From positions 62,001 through 126,000 of the forward strand of contig NZ_CP015218.1 of assembly GCF_001729245.1 (NCBI RefSeq): a stretch of 64,000 nucleotides of DNA, written 5' to 3'. The notes below the pieces were generated by a model, which saw only the letters and a program-made list of their open reading frames with translations, was not told where the DNA came from and did no database searches. Below, in pieces: positions 10,669 to 20,949 of this stretch (position 1 is the stretch's first letter; each line of letters opens with the position of its first letter). The stretch is from Leptospira tipperaryensis. Its GTDB lineage: Bacteria; Spirochaetota; Leptospiria; Leptospirales; Leptospiraceae. Made by a program: the position numbers and the translations under genes.

Positions 10669-10839
10669 GACAAAAGCCCAAAACCAAGGATCTTAGAACA
10701 AGGAGTGATAATTCATATTCGTATTTTAGATTGTATTTAAGAAGACTGTATTTACAATGAAAATAGATAAGAATTGATTTCAGGTTATAACGTAAAGTTT
10801 TAATGAATGAATTTTTACGAACACGAACATTGAAATACT

Positions 10840-11106
10840 ATGACTCGCAATGAACTAAACAAAATACTATTGAGGATTTTGAAAGCTTACGAAGAGATGC
10901 GAACCAAAAGTTCTTTGAACGGTAGCTCTGAAGTATTGGAAGCGAATCGGGAAATCGGTAAGATCTTAAAATCTGCAGAGGAAAGAAGCACAGAACAAGA
11001 ACGATGGAGCGGTAGTTGGCTGAAATTGATTTCAAAGGAACTACGCAACCGTAATCAAAGTGGCTTTTTTGGGTGTGCTAATCAAAATTTTAATTCAAAC
11101 TCGTAA
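10840..11106 (+). CDS. Small protein, possible truncated DUF1016 (YhcG-type) N-terminal domain
   Basis: 88 residues. The pattern of a helical segment (EVLEANREIGKILKSAEE) followed by ERWSGSWLKLISKELR and a Gly-Phe pair faintly resembles the N-terminal domain of PDDEXK-nuclease proteins of the YhcG type (IGKRIVEEE, LSKEL, GFS). The nuclease domain is absent, and the frame runs on into the next reading frame at 11060, so this would be a truncated remnant. No clear ribosome site is seen. Low-confidence assignment. Confidence 0.35.
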   Translation: MTRNELNKILLRILKAYEEMRTKSSLNGSSEVLEANREIGKILKSAEERSTEQERWSGSWLKLISKELRNRNQSGFFGCANQNFNSNS

Positions 11107-11317
11107 CCCTCGAAGATGTGCAGCTATTTATGCAGGCATTTATTTTGTCTTGAGCTTTCTCTTTATGGATGAATTTTCGTTTGTGATATTTATTGCAGTC
11201 GCAATTGTTTTTGGCCTTTCCTATGTATATTACTGGCTTCTGAATAAGTTTTACGATACTTCTATGATTTCCTTTTGGATAGTAATTCTGACAGGAGCTT
11301 TAATTGGTTTTATTTAA
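11060..11317 (+). CDS. Small integral membrane protein, unknown function
   Basis: 85 residues from GTG 11060, with three hydrophobic segments at about residues 22-36, 41-59 and 67-85 and basic residues before the first. No family recognised. It overlaps the end of the preceding frame by 47 bases, which is unusual for intact neighbours and suggests that at least one of the two is a remnant or starts later. Confidence 0.4.
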   Translation: MAFLGVLIKILIQTRNPRRCAAIYAGIYFVLSFLFMDEFSFVIFIAVAIVFGLSYVYYWLLNKFYDTSMISFWIVILTGALIGFI

Positions 11318-11416
11318 GTGATGCTAACGATTGTTTAATCTCGTCCGAACCTGGTTTTAATATTACTGTTTCGTCGAGCACCAAAGTTTATGAAGCCTTT
11401 TATATTTGAGGTCGTA

Positions 11417-12100
11417 GTGAAAAAAATTATGTATAGATTTGCTCTTTTAATATTCGGATTTCTATTAAGTGCAAATTGCTTGGGATTTTGGTCTGGATTA
11501 GTAGGGAGTAAAATTGATTCCGAAAATCAGCAAAATCAATATGTAGATAATTGCAATAATGGAGCCATGATACGCCGACTCGAGAATGTAAATAGAGATA
11601 AGTATACTTTTCGTGGTTTCATGGCAGATATTACGATATCAGTTTTAGCTGCGACCCAGTCTGTGGTTTCCGCTGGAGTCTATTTCGTTACTTCGTTTTT
11701 TGGCACTACCCTTGTTATTTTAGGTCATGATTCTGGGATGATAACGGAGTTAAACGGGGTCATTTCGGGTTCTCATGAAACAAAATGTAAAGGTGAAAAA
11801 GAATATTTTTATAAAGCATATTCAGTGAACGTCAAAGAGTCATCCTCAATATTCAATGACAAATTATTAGCCAAGTGTTCGGTAGTTACCCGGTCGGAAG
11901 CAAACGCTCGGATACGAAAAGATTTAACATTACATATTTCACAGCGGATCACGGAAGGAGAACCGATCTTATTTGCGGAAGAACTAAATACTGAATTGGA
12001 AACAGTAAATTTAGTTCAATGTTCTTATACTGCGATTTCTGAGGTTGGTGACTTCAATTGCCGTTGTATCTATAACATTCGAATTAGATTGAAAGAATAG
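11417..12100 (+). CDS. Exported protein, likely lipoprotein, unknown function
   Basis: Start chosen at GTG 11417, preceded by GAGGT at 11408; an in-frame ATG at 11390 would add nine residues. The 227-residue product begins with a signal peptide (KKIMYRFALLIFGFLL) ending in SANC, acceptable as a relaxed spirochaetal lipobox. A second hydrophobic, Gly/Ser-rich segment (ITISVLAATQSVVSAGVYFV) lies near residues 69-88. Cys residues at the C-terminus (FNCRCIYN) could form a disulfide. No family recognised; lies in the accessory patch between mobile remnants. Confidence 0.55.
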   Translation: MKKIMYRFALLIFGFLLSANCLGFWSGLVGSKIDSENQQNQYVDNCNNGAMIRRLENVNRDKYTFRGFMADITISVLAATQSVVSAGVYFVTSFFGTTLVILGHDSGMITELNGVISGSHETKCKGEKEYFYKAYSVNVKESSSIFNDKLLAKCSVVTRSEANARIRKDLTLHISQRITEGEPILFAEELNTELETVNLVQCSYTAISEVGDFNCRCIYNIRIRLKE

Positions 12101-12614
12101 AATGGTTTAGATTGCAGGCAATCGCCTTGCTCTATATTGATCGGGAGTGCCGAGAAAATTTTGTTAGGCGATATCTTTGCAAAAATTTCAGTACTAAGCT
12201 CAGTTAGAGTATGAAATTAAGTAAATATTAAAGGAAATTGCAACGGGCGCATTTGTTCTGGTATTGCTAGTTGTTTTAGGATAACGTCCTAAATCTTTCA
12301 CACATTTAAGAATGACTGAGAAGGCTCTCCTTGCTGATTGAGTTTGTAACGAGCAAATTCAAAGAGAGAACCCAAAATAATGGTAGAACCGAACAAAGGT
12401 TACGGAGTGTTTCCAAATGGGAACTCGACTCTTACGTTGGGTAAGCGTGTCTTGGGGGGCTTTGCCTACATTTAAAAAGTATGTTGACATGGAGAAGTTA
12501 AAAGAATTAAAAACTTTAAAGCTTATGGCTTGCTCGTCTGAGGAGAATTTCTCGTAAGTTTTCATTTGTGCGAAACTTTAAAGACACGATTGTTCTGCGA
12601 TTTTCAAAAAAAAT
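12101..12614. other. Gap with possible gene remnant
   Basis: About 510 bp without an intact gene. A plus-strand frame without a start (about 12389-12559) translates to a protein-like stretch of some 57 residues ending MACSSEENFS, which may be the tail of a decayed gene. The small inverted repeat TTTAGGA / TCCTAAA (12275-12281 and 12287-12293) is also present. Confidence 0.35.
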
Positions 12615-13454
12615 ATGAAAATAAAAAAAATCTTAATAGTTTTTCCGATATTTATTTATTCTTGCATGACAATGCGATTGAATTACTTAACTATCCCCGA
12701 ACTCGTGACAAAACAGTTCGAAGTAAAAGAAATTGCTGAGCTAAGCGACTTAAACAATCAGACCATTCGATTTGATGTGCCGAATTTAGATCAAGCCTAC
12801 GATTACCAAAATTGCCTCTCTACGAAATATTTTAGTTTTAGCTATTGCGATAAAACGATAAAGGAGAACATTTTAAGACTGCCTAAACTAAGTAATGATG
12901 AATATTATTACATTGGAGGTAGAAAAGGCTTTATTTATTTTAACAATGAATATGCGTTCGTTCACGGCAAAATGAGCCAAAATATTTACGAGGATGGATA
13001 TTTGCAGTTTGGATTTCCTAAGTCGATTTCTATTTCGGATGATGGATTATCTCGTTTGGTAACTTATAATAAACCTAGGAAGGATCTTGATGATGTTTGT
13101 TACCATGAAATATTGAATAAAAGTTATGATCGATATGAGTTTAAACAAGATTGCGATAAAGTAAAAAAAACTCTAAAATTTCATTCAATGCAAAGAGTAA
13201 AGATACCTAAGACAATTTACATTTTCATTCATGAAAAGTCTCCGCGCTCTTTTGAACCTCTAATAAAGCAAAGAATGGTTTCAGTAAACGGAAAATACAA
13301 TTTTTTAATTGAATTGTCGACAATCACTGGCGAACGAACCGAAAAACCTAACATTCTGTTGTACTTATTATATCCACCCGCTTTTATTTTCGATATTATA
13401 ACCTTCCCGATCCAGATATTTGTCGTTCCTTTTGGTAAAAATGCGCTCGGATAA
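12615..13454 (+). CDS. Hypothetical lipoprotein
   Basis: 279 residues. A short signal peptide MKIKKILIVFPIFIYSC gives a lipobox with Cys17. The mature part is rich in Tyr, Lys and Asp, contains several Cys residues, and ends in a hydrophobic segment (YLLYPPAFIFDIITFPIQIF) near residues 250-270 that may be a membrane anchor. No family recognised. Base composition is more AT-rich than in the denitrification genes, in line with an accessory region. Confidence 0.6.
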   Translation: MKIKKILIVFPIFIYSCMTMRLNYLTIPELVTKQFEVKEIAELSDLNNQTIRFDVPNLDQAYDYQNCLSTKYFSFSYCDKTIKENILRLPKLSNDEYYYIGGRKGFIYFNNEYAFVHGKMSQNIYEDGYLQFGFPKSISISDDGLSRLVTYNKPRKDLDDVCYHEILNKSYDRYEFKQDCDKVKKTLKFHSMQRVKIPKTIYIFIHEKSPRSFEPLIKQRMVSVNGKYNFLIELSTITGERTEKPNILLYLLYPPAFIFDIITFPIQIFVVPFGKNALG

Positions 13455-14071
13455 TTTTACTGACCAGTCATAATGACTTCGATTTTTCAATCCGCTCGTA
13501 GTTCACTCTTGCTCTTTATTGCGAAATAATTTCTTCTTAGCCAAGTCGGACACTGCCCTTAAGATTGATTTCGCATCAATGAGAACCTAAGAGAAGCTTT
13601 TCTCATGTGATCAATCCATTAGCTTTGAAGTCTTGGCTCTTTTAACTTCTCTAAAGTCAGCCTACTTTTTAGTTTCCATTTAGTCCAAGCTACGTAACGG
13701 AGGCGAGCAGCAGTTAAGATGAGAGCGGACTTTCATCCGAAAAGGCTTCAACGGCGTTTGTTCATCTTTTTGAAATTTGTCTGATCAAAATCTCAATCGG
13801 CGAGAAAAGCCTTCTATTTCATTCTTAAAAGTGCGAAAAATATAAGACGTTATCTTTAAATATTAGTAGAAATATCCCAAAATAGAATTTAAAAAACGAT
13901 GTATATTAAGGGATAATTGCGTTTTCTGTTGCTTAAATTTCCTAACTTATTTATACATTTAAAATAAGCGAAAGCCCTTACTTTTTGTCTTTCAGAATTT
14001 TCAAAAAGTGCCCAAATTCTCAAATTCAAATTTGAAACGCGATTTATCATTTGAAATATTGAATCTCTTCT
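13455..14071. other. Gene-free stretch upstream of the MHYT kinase
   Basis: About 617 bp. I see no convincing reading frame on either strand, no tRNA-like fold and no clear operator. Composition becomes markedly AT-rich after 13850, as expected of a promoter region for the kinase gene. Confidence 0.4.
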
Positions 14072-17000
14072 TTGTATCCAACGCTTTCTCTCTTTGGGAA
14101 CCTAATTTTGCTTATGGTCTTAATTCAGAATTTTTTTCTATTTGATACATCGGTTTCATTTTTACCCAGTTCTTATGATCCCATTCTGATTATTCTTTCC
14201 GTTCTTGTTGCCATTTTCTCTTCGTACATTGCGTTGCGTATGGTAGGACAATCCCTACCGGAATCTTTTCATCCAAGCAGTAAATTTCTCATTCTCTTTG
14301 CGGCAAGTCTTGCGCTCGGCTGTGGAATTTGGTCCATGCACTTTATCGGAATGCTTTCCTTTCAATTGTGTACTACCGTATCTTACGATAAGACGCTCAC
14401 GATCGTATCAATTTTTCCAAGTTTGATTGCTTCGATGATCGCGCTTGCTTATGTGAGTCGACCAAAGATCAAGTGGATCGAATTGATCTTTGGGGGAATT
14501 TTGGTCGGCTCGGGAATCGGAGCCATGCACTATACGGGTATGGCGGCGATGAGAACCGACGTTTTATTACGATACGATCCTGTCTTTTTCGGGTTGTCCA
14601 TTCTGGTCGCAATCGTTTTGGCGATCTTATCTCTTTGGATACGTTTCGGTTTGCTCAATCTAAAGTTAGGACCCAATTTACCGACTATGATCGCGGGCTC
14701 AGTGATGGGATTGGCGATTTCAGGAATGCATTACACCGGAATGTTCGCCGCGCGATTTATTGGAACTCCCGAAACGATCCTCTCGAATGATCCATCCAAT
14801 CCGACGTTCTTAGCGTTAGCCGTTTCGATTACTACCATATCGTTTACTGCGTTTACTTTTGGAGTAAACGCATTTTTGCGTTATCGTAAATTGCTAAACA
14901 ATCTTCGTTCCAGCGAAACTAGAATGAGAGCCATCATTACGACCGCAGTTGATGGTGTGTTTACCATCGATATGTCGGGATACATTCGAGATTTTAATCA
15001 TTCTGCAGAAAAGATATTCGGATACGAAAGCTCTGAAGTGATAGGTCAGAAAATTCAAATTCTTATACCGGATCTATTTGGAAATCAACAACTCAATCAA
15101 CTCTCGGGAGAATTTGGAAAATTTCTTGGAACGGATTCGGAGCCGATGGGGCTCAGGAAGAATGGAGACAGATTTCCCATCCGATTGGCAGTAGGTTATG
15201 CGAAACTCCCGAACGAAGATATTCTCGTCGGATTTGTAACCGATATCAGCGAACAGAAGATGATGGAGAATGCGTTAAAACAAAGCGAACAACAAAAGCG
15301 TTCTCTTATCAAAAATATTCCAGGTATAACGTATCGATGTTTGTTAAACGAAAAGTGGAGCGTTATATTTATGAGCGACGCAGTGGAAACGTTAACCGGC
15401 TACCCGGTCGCCGATTTTACGGAACCTCATCCAAAACGATATTTTATCGATTCGATTCTTCCGGAAGATCGTGAAAAAATTTGGGCGACGGTCGATGAAG
15501 CAGTAAAGAATAAAAAAGCTTTTGTTTTGGAATATAGAATCTTAGATAAAAACGGACAGATCAAATGGTGTTGGGAGCACGGAAGCGCAATTTTCGGAGA
15601 CAATGGGGAAGTTCTCTTTCTGGACGGAGTCATCTTAGATATCACGGAAAGAAGAAACATGGAAGAAGAATTGCGAAGGTCTATGGAAAAAGCCGAACTT
15701 GCCGCAATTACAAAAACTTCCTTTTTGGCGAATATGAGTCACGAAATTCGAACTCCGATGAACTCAATCATAGGGTTTACTGAAGTTTTACTTTCCAGCG
15801 AACTCAAAAAAGAACAAATAGGCCATTTAGAAATCATTAAAGGATCCGCAAAATCTCTATTACGTCTTTTGAATGATATTTTGAATACGGCAAAGCTTGA
15901 AAAAGGCGCCGTGGAACTTGAGAATAATACGTTTTCTCTTCGCAAATTGATAAGCGAACTCAAATCCATTTTTGGTTTGAACGCGAAAAAGAAGAATCTT
16001 GATTTTGAAGTGATTATAGATCCTAATCTAGCCGAATTTTTTTTCGGAGATTCTTTGAGGATCCGCCAAATTCTGATCAATCTGATCGGAAACGCAATTA
16101 AATTTACAGAGCAAGGAAAGGTAACTCTCAAACTAGAATCGAAAGATGCGTCCGTACATTTTTCGATCAAAGATACAGGGATCGGAATTCGGGCCGATCG
16201 TTTGGGCAAAATATTTGAACCTTTTACTCAAGCCGATATTTCAACGACTAGACGCTACGGAGGAACCGGTTTAGGAACTACGATCTGTAAACAGTTAACG
16301 GATCTTATGAAGGGACGGATCTGGGTGGAAAGCGAGTTGGGTAAGGGAAGTAATTTTCACGTTACGCTACCATTAATAGCAAATCCGAACTTTGAGACAC
16401 AAAATGAAAAATTTCTGAATTATCATTACCCAAAATTAAGAATTTTGGCGGTGGATGATATTGAAAAGAATACCGAACTTTTGAAGCTCCTCCTTACAAA
16501 GGAAGGACATACGGTGACGACAGTGTCTAACGGAGAAGACGCGGTGAAGAAATATTCCCAGGAAACTTTCGACGTAGTCTTTCTGGATGTTCAAATGCCC
16601 GGCTTAGACGGTCTCGAAACCGCCAAGATCATGCGTTTTCAGGAAACGCAAGAAAAGAGAAAAAAAACTCCAATCATCGCACTAACCGCTAGCGTTTTTC
16701 AAGAAGATCGGGATGCCGCGGAGGCAGCGGGTATGGATGGATTTGTAGCGAAGCCGATAGAACTTTCCGAATTGTTAAGCGAATTGGCAAAGGTATTAAA
16801 TTTCAGTGAAACGACTTCCATCAAAAGTCCCAAAAATTCCAGACTGAATGTTCCGGATGAATCGGATATAGAACGTATGAGGGTTCTTTTTCTCCAGATT
16901 TTCGACGCTTTTGATAGAGGAACTATCGAAGAAAACCACATTAACGAATTACTAACTCTAGTTTCCGGAAAGATAGAAGAAGATATAATTGAGAAATTTA

Positions 17001-17092
17001 TCTTTCATGTAAATCAGTTTGAATTTGAAGAGGCGCAATCCAGATTATTCGAATTTTCAACGTTATTAAAAATTCCGGGAATCAAAAGATAA
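14072..17092 (+). CDS. Hybrid sensor histidine kinase: MHYT-PAS-PAS-HisKA-HATPase-REC
   Basis: 1006 residues from TTG 14072; ATG 14114 is an alternative start 14 codons in. Residues 30-270 form a seven-helix MHYT membrane domain with the three repeats WSMHFIGM, AMHYTGMAAM and GMHYTGMFAA, thought to bind a metal and sense a gas such as O2, CO or NO. Two PAS domains follow (about 285-400 and 410-530). The phospho-acceptor box FLANMSHEIRTPMNS is near 553-567, and the ATP domain shows N, G1 (DTGIGI) and G2 (GGTGLG) boxes. A receiver with FLDVQMPGLDG is near 790-910, then a helical tail. The HD-GYP regulator gene starts immediately after its stop. Confidence 0.92.
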   Translation: MYPTLSLFGNLILLMVLIQNFFLFDTSVSFLPSSYDPILIILSVLVAIFSSYIALRMVGQSLPESFHPSSKFLILFAASLALGCGIWSMHFIGMLSFQLCTTVSYDKTLTIVSIFPSLIASMIALAYVSRPKIKWIELIFGGILVGSGIGAMHYTGMAAMRTDVLLRYDPVFFGLSILVAIVLAILSLWIRFGLLNLKLGPNLPTMIAGSVMGLAISGMHYTGMFAARFIGTPETILSNDPSNPTFLALAVSITTISFTAFTFGVNAFLRYRKLLNNLRSSETRMRAIITTAVDGVFTIDMSGYIRDFNHSAEKIFGYESSEVIGQKIQILIPDLFGNQQLNQLSGEFGKFLGTDSEPMGLRKNGDRFPIRLAVGYAKLPNEDILVGFVTDISEQKMMENALKQSEQQKRSLIKNIPGITYRCLLNEKWSVIFMSDAVETLTGYPVADFTEPHPKRYFIDSILPEDREKIWATVDEAVKNKKAFVLEYRILDKNGQIKWCWEHGSAIFGDNGEVLFLDGVILDITERRNMEEELRRSMEKAELAAITKTSFLANMSHEIRTPMNSIIGFTEVLLSSELKKEQIGHLEIIKGSAKSLLRLLNDILNTAKLEKGAVELENNTFSLRKLISELKSIFGLNAKKKNLDFEVIIDPNLAEFFFGDSLRIRQILINLIGNAIKFTEQGKVTLKLESKDASVHFSIKDTGIGIRADRLGKIFEPFTQADISTTRRYGGTGLGTTICKQLTDLMKGRIWVESELGKGSNFHVTLPLIANPNFETQNEKFLNYHYPKLRILAVDDIEKNTELLKLLLTKEGHTVTTVSNGEDAVKKYSQETFDVVFLDVQMPGLDGLETAKIMRFQETQEKRKKTPIIALTASVFQEDRDAAEAAGMDGFVAKPIELSELLSELAKVLNFSETTSIKSPKNSRLNVPDESDIERMRVLFLQIFDAFDRGTIEENHINELLTLVSGKIEEDIIEKFIFHVNQFEFEEAQSRLFEFSTLLKIPGIKR

Positions 17093-18088
17093 ATGAGCAT
17101 AACAACAAACTCGCAAGCGAAGATTCTAATCATCGATGATGAAGCCGCAAATCTTCAGGTATTGAAGCAAATCCTAAGCGCTGATTATAGATTGTATTTT
17201 GCAAAAGACGGTTATAAAGGAATTGAACTCGCGAAGTCGGAAAAACCAAACATCATTTTGTTAGATGTGATGATGCCCGGTATGACCGGACACGAAACGT
17301 GTAGAATTCTTAGAGCGGAGCCTGAGACATCTAGGATTCCTATTATATTTGTAACCGCAATGGCAGACGAAGAAGACGAAGCCGACGGATTTAATTCCGG
17401 GGCTGTCGACTATATTACAAAACCTATCAGTCCCGCGATCGTAAAAGCTAGGGTTCGAACCCATCTATCGTTGGTTCGAAACGATGAACTTCGAGAAACC
17501 CGATTGCAAATCATTCAAAGACTCGGTCTGGCAGCGGAATACAAAGACAACGAAACGGGTTTGCACGTGATTCGGATGAGTCATTATTCTCAGATTCTTT
17601 CATTAGCCGCTGGATTTTCCGAGGAATGCGCGGAAGACCTTTTGCATGCGTCTCCTATGCACGACATAGGGAAAATCGGAATTCCGGATAACATATTACA
17701 AAAACAAGGTAGACTTACTCCCGATGAGTGGGAAATCATGAAGAGACATCCCGCCATCGGCGCGGAGATCATAGGAGATCACGATTCTCGATTGTTGCAG
17801 TTAGCGAAAACGATCGCTCAGAATCATCATGAGAAATGGGATGGTTCCGGTTATCCGAACCGTCTCAAAGGGGAGGGGATTCCGATCGAAGCTCGTATCG
17901 TTGCGTTAGCCGATGTTTTCGACGCGCTCACAACACAAAGACCTTATAAAAAAGCCTGGGAAATTCAAGACGCAATCGCTCATATACAAAAAGAATCCGG
18001 AAAACACTTTGATCCTAGTTTAATTCCTATCTTCTTGGATGTGATGCCTAAATTTTTAGAGATCCGAGAACGTTGGGCTGAAAGTTAA
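17093..18088 (+). CDS. Response regulator with HD-GYP domain (c-di-GMP phosphodiesterase)
   Basis: 331 residues. The receiver domain (about 10-130) keeps the acidic pair (IIDDE), the phospho-acceptor Asp in LLDVMMPG, the Thr/Ser switch (FVTAM) and the Lys (ITKPI). The HD-GYP domain (about 145-325) has MHDIGKIGIPD, HHEKWDGSGYP and LADVFDALTTQRPYKKA, that is, the catalytic HD, the HHE pair and the GYP signature, so enzyme activity is expected. Starts directly after the stop of the MHYT kinase, its probable partner. Output would be lower c-di-GMP in response to the kinase signal. Confidence 0.93.
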   Translation: MSITTNSQAKILIIDDEAANLQVLKQILSADYRLYFAKDGYKGIELAKSEKPNIILLDVMMPGMTGHETCRILRAEPETSRIPIIFVTAMADEEDEADGFNSGAVDYITKPISPAIVKARVRTHLSLVRNDELRETRLQIIQRLGLAAEYKDNETGLHVIRMSHYSQILSLAAGFSEECAEDLLHASPMHDIGKIGIPDNILQKQGRLTPDEWEIMKRHPAIGAEIIGDHDSRLLQLAKTIAQNHHEKWDGSGYPNRLKGEGIPIEARIVALADVFDALTTQRPYKKAWEIQDAIAHIQKESGKHFDPSLIPIFLDVMPKFLEIRERWAES

Positions 18089-18687
18089 AGGGCACGAATT
18101 AGGTTTAAAAAATTTAGTGGATATGTATGCACTGATATTTACGCGAATGAAAAGATAAAATTATTTCCCAGTTATTGAATGAGAGCAGATGCAAAATCCT
18201 CAATTTACCCTTTACTTTTAAATTAAAAAGCGCTTCCTTGAAACTCCTCTCATCGAGTATGATCAAAATCGATTCAGGGATGTAAAGCGATTCTTTTATG
18301 AAATATTATTCGATTGAACTTTCAGGAAATATAGATTTCGAATAAACATTTCGTATCCTATAAAGGATCCCTATAGCTATATTTTAAATATCTCGATCGT
18401 TAAAATTTTACAAAATTTGTGGCAGAGTTATAGGAGAATAAATATCTGAAAAATTGGAAATCGAATTTAATAGGAGTTTAGATATTATAAAAAATCACTC
18501 AGATTCTGTTCGTAATTTAAGAATCGAAGTTTGATACAATCTTTGGAAGTATCGATTCGGGCTATACCATCTTGTCAAATATGCCCTGCTTGTTCAATTT
18601 AGGTCGCTCGGTTTAGAAATTAAATTTTGAGGAAAAGAAAGAATCCGAGCAAAATTAATAAGGAGAAATGAGGTATAGATTCCGATA
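18089..18687. other. Gene-free stretch
   Basis: About 600 bp, AT-rich, between the end of the HD-GYP gene and the end of the convergent unknown gene. I see no supported gene, repeat or strong terminator. Confidence 0.4.
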
Positions 18688-20274
18688 TTACGGAATTGCA
18701 ATAGGTTGATTTTGCTCGTTCAAATCGGTCTTTTGATTTTTTAAAGGAAAGTGGTCCTGGACCCACTTTTGTTTTATCTTTTCCAATCCTCTTTTCCGAG
18801 TTTCCGTATAATCCATTTTTTTACTTATCTGATCAAACTGGATACGAGAGACTTCTTTATCTAGAGAAGATTCTAACCAGCCGTAAGCATGGATAAAGTG
18901 AAGAACTTTCCCAAACCAAGAGAGATTATTTTCAAAACACAAGAATTGTAACTGGAAAAGTTTTTTGTGAAATTTTGGGTTAGAAAAAAGAGTTGGGAAA
19001 TTCTTTTTATTTTTAATAAGTGCGAATAAAAAGCATTTAAGAATGTCTTTTTTGTAGGAAAATTCATTTATCATAATATCAAGTAAACCTTCTACGTTCT
19101 TAGGCTTATTGTAAAAGATGCAGTTTACTTTTCGTTTTCCCTCATACCATTCGTCCGCGATACATTCCGGATCTTTACGTAATTGTTCAATTACTTTGTA
19201 GGAAAATTCTCGATTTTCTTCTAAGTCGATCAAAACAAATTTGGATAAGCTCTCTATGTTCATCGACATCATTGTTTTTAGAAGTTTAATTGATTGGACC
19301 TCCTGCGCAGAGATGCCCATGTTTCGTTCACTGTCGTTCTTTTGCGAAATATAATTTGCTAAAATTAGAAAATCGGCTATTTTATCTTTTCTATCTAACA
19401 TCAGTTTACTAATGATAGACAACTCTTGTGATAATAGAGTTGACTCCAATTCTTCAAAGGACCCCTCAAAATCTAAATCGATTTCAAACGTTTTTCGAGC
19501 TTCTAAAATCTTGGACCAGATTTCCGGATCCGTCGTCATAATCTTTGGAATCAATCTTTTCAAATAGAAGTGTTTTATTACCTCAAAGGCGTCGCTTGCT
19601 AAATGATCGGAAACGTGAAAAAGGCCTACGGTTTTAGTGACCACAACTTGTTCATTCTCATGAATCATTTCTAAGATGATACGAACGCAATCCGCATAAA
19701 CGTCATCTTTGATCAGTTCCCTATTGCAAAAGGAGTGGATCCAGCGATTGCAGTCAAATGAATCCCTTAAAAATGTTCCCTCTGTCTCGGTAGTGAGGAA
19801 ATCGGAAATTTGATTTAATTCACCAAGATGATACGGTTCACATGTTAGGATATAATTTTGAATGGATGAAGAAGACCGACTCAAGCTATTGAGATAAATC
19901 TCTTTTATGATATTTGCATCTTTTACTCTGAATTCTTTTCCGGAAATTAAATTAAGATATACCAGTAACTCTTTCGTCTCCGGCTTAAAACGAAATTCAG
20001 GAAAAATTAATATTAGATTGGAGTTCGACAGTTTTATTAGTAGTTCGGTATGGTTTACCTTCGCCGTCTCGTCTTTCCAAATTCTGAGTATCTTTCCGGA
20101 AAAAAAAGATTCAATGCTAGTATGATTTCTGATTCTGAATAGAATATCCACTTCTTTTGGCGCAAGATGAATGGCCCCTTTTTCTGAGGCATCCGTCTCG
20201 TCTCTTAAGAAAAAATATTTTGGCATGAACTTTGAATAGTTTTCTCGATCATAAAGGCAATCATGAGCATTCAT
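18688..20274 (-). CDS. Large protein of unknown function
   Basis: 528 residues with no signal peptide or membrane segment, so probably cytoplasmic. Residues 35-125 look like a beta-rich, PilZ-sized domain (VDILFRIRNHTSIESFFSGK onward, then LILIFPEFRF), and the remaining 400 residues are almost entirely helical with scattered Phe/Leu/Lys, like an armadillo-type or regulator scaffold. No catalytic motif seen. It is the only minus-strand gene inside the signalling island; a c-di-GMP-responsive role is possible but I cannot see the RxxxR / DxSxxG motifs of a true PilZ domain. Confidence 0.65.
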   Translation of the reverse strand: MNAHDCLYDRENYSKFMPKYFFLRDETDASEKGAIHLAPKEVDILFRIRNHTSIESFFSGKILRIWKDETAKVNHTELLIKLSNSNLILIFPEFRFKPETKELLVYLNLISGKEFRVKDANIIKEIYLNSLSRSSSSIQNYILTCEPYHLGELNQISDFLTTETEGTFLRDSFDCNRWIHSFCNRELIKDDVYADCVRIILEMIHENEQVVVTKTVGLFHVSDHLASDAFEVIKHFYLKRLIPKIMTTDPEIWSKILEARKTFEIDLDFEGSFEELESTLLSQELSIISKLMLDRKDKIADFLILANYISQKNDSERNMGISAQEVQSIKLLKTMMSMNIESLSKFVLIDLEENREFSYKVIEQLRKDPECIADEWYEGKRKVNCIFYNKPKNVEGLLDIMINEFSYKKDILKCFLFALIKNKKNFPTLFSNPKFHKKLFQLQFLCFENNLSWFGKVLHFIHAYGWLESSLDKEVSRIQFDQISKKMDYTETRKRGLEKIKQKWVQDHFPLKNQKTDLNEQNQPIAIP

Positions 20275-20949
20275 TAATAAATTCCAATGTTCTAATTATT
20301 ATCATTCGAATCGAGTATAGAATACAATAAATTATTGTCTAATAAATTTCTTTGCCTCTGGAGTGGAAATACTCCGTATCGAATTGCATGTCCCCTAAAT
20401 TTTTAACATTGATTGCCGTAAGAGATTCAAGACTGAAGTCGGTAGCATTAAGGATCTCGGACTTATGCCTCCTTGGCCTCGTAAATTCAAGGCGGAGCAG
20501 AATTCAACGGAATCTTCCAAAGTAGTTTTATTTTATGAAAAACGGAGGCTTTGCAAACCGGCGGAAGTGCGGATATAAAACGGTAAGAATATTTAGTTCC
20601 GATGAAGCGACGGCAAAATACTGGATTATACTCCGGGCAGTTTTATAGATTCAGATGAGAATCTTATTATAAGCGGATCCAACGAAGAAATCACATTCCA
20701 TATTTATGGAGTTCTAATCAATCTTTTAAAAAGGTTGTTCCGGAAAAAGGATTGGGTTGCCAGATTGAATCAATACAAGTTTAGAAGGAAAGTTCTTTAT
20801 TTTCCCTGAAATCAGACTAACTAGAAAATTTCTAATTCTTGAATTTATTGACTTTCAATTCGCTTAAATTATCTTTCCTTATTTTAATTTCGAGTTAAGA
20901 TAGTTTTCCATTTGTTGGTAGCTATTTATGTCTACGGAGACGAGGTTAC
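20275..20949. other. Gap with possible gene remnant
   Basis: About 675 bp. A plus-strand frame without a start runs from 20606 to the TGA at 20807-20809 and translates to a protein-like stretch of 67 residues (around SDENLIISGSNEEITFHIYG). A short ATG frame at 20535-20648 overlaps it in another register, as expected for a frameshifted remnant. The remainder is AT-rich and probably contains the promoter of the next operon. Confidence 0.35.

Noticed and set aside
5830..12170. GTTAGGC/GTTAGGT motifs near 5835, 7007 and 12165 (and about 61789), like integron attC core sites among orphan small genes
   Set aside because: No palindromic attC partner (RYYYAAC end and paired L boxes) was found beside them, spacing to the genes is irregular, and no integron integrase is in the window.
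12359..12565. 68-codon minus-strand frame in the gap before the lipoprotein gene
   Set aside because: No ribosome site or recognisable content; the opposite strand shows a more protein-like remnant in the same place.
18089..18687. Search for a tRNA, small RNA or CRISPR in the longer gaps (also 13455-14071 and 20275-20949)
   Set aside because: No cloverleaf, regular repeat-spacer pattern or strong hairpin with T-run could be seen by eye; a covariance-model scan would be needed to exclude small RNAs.
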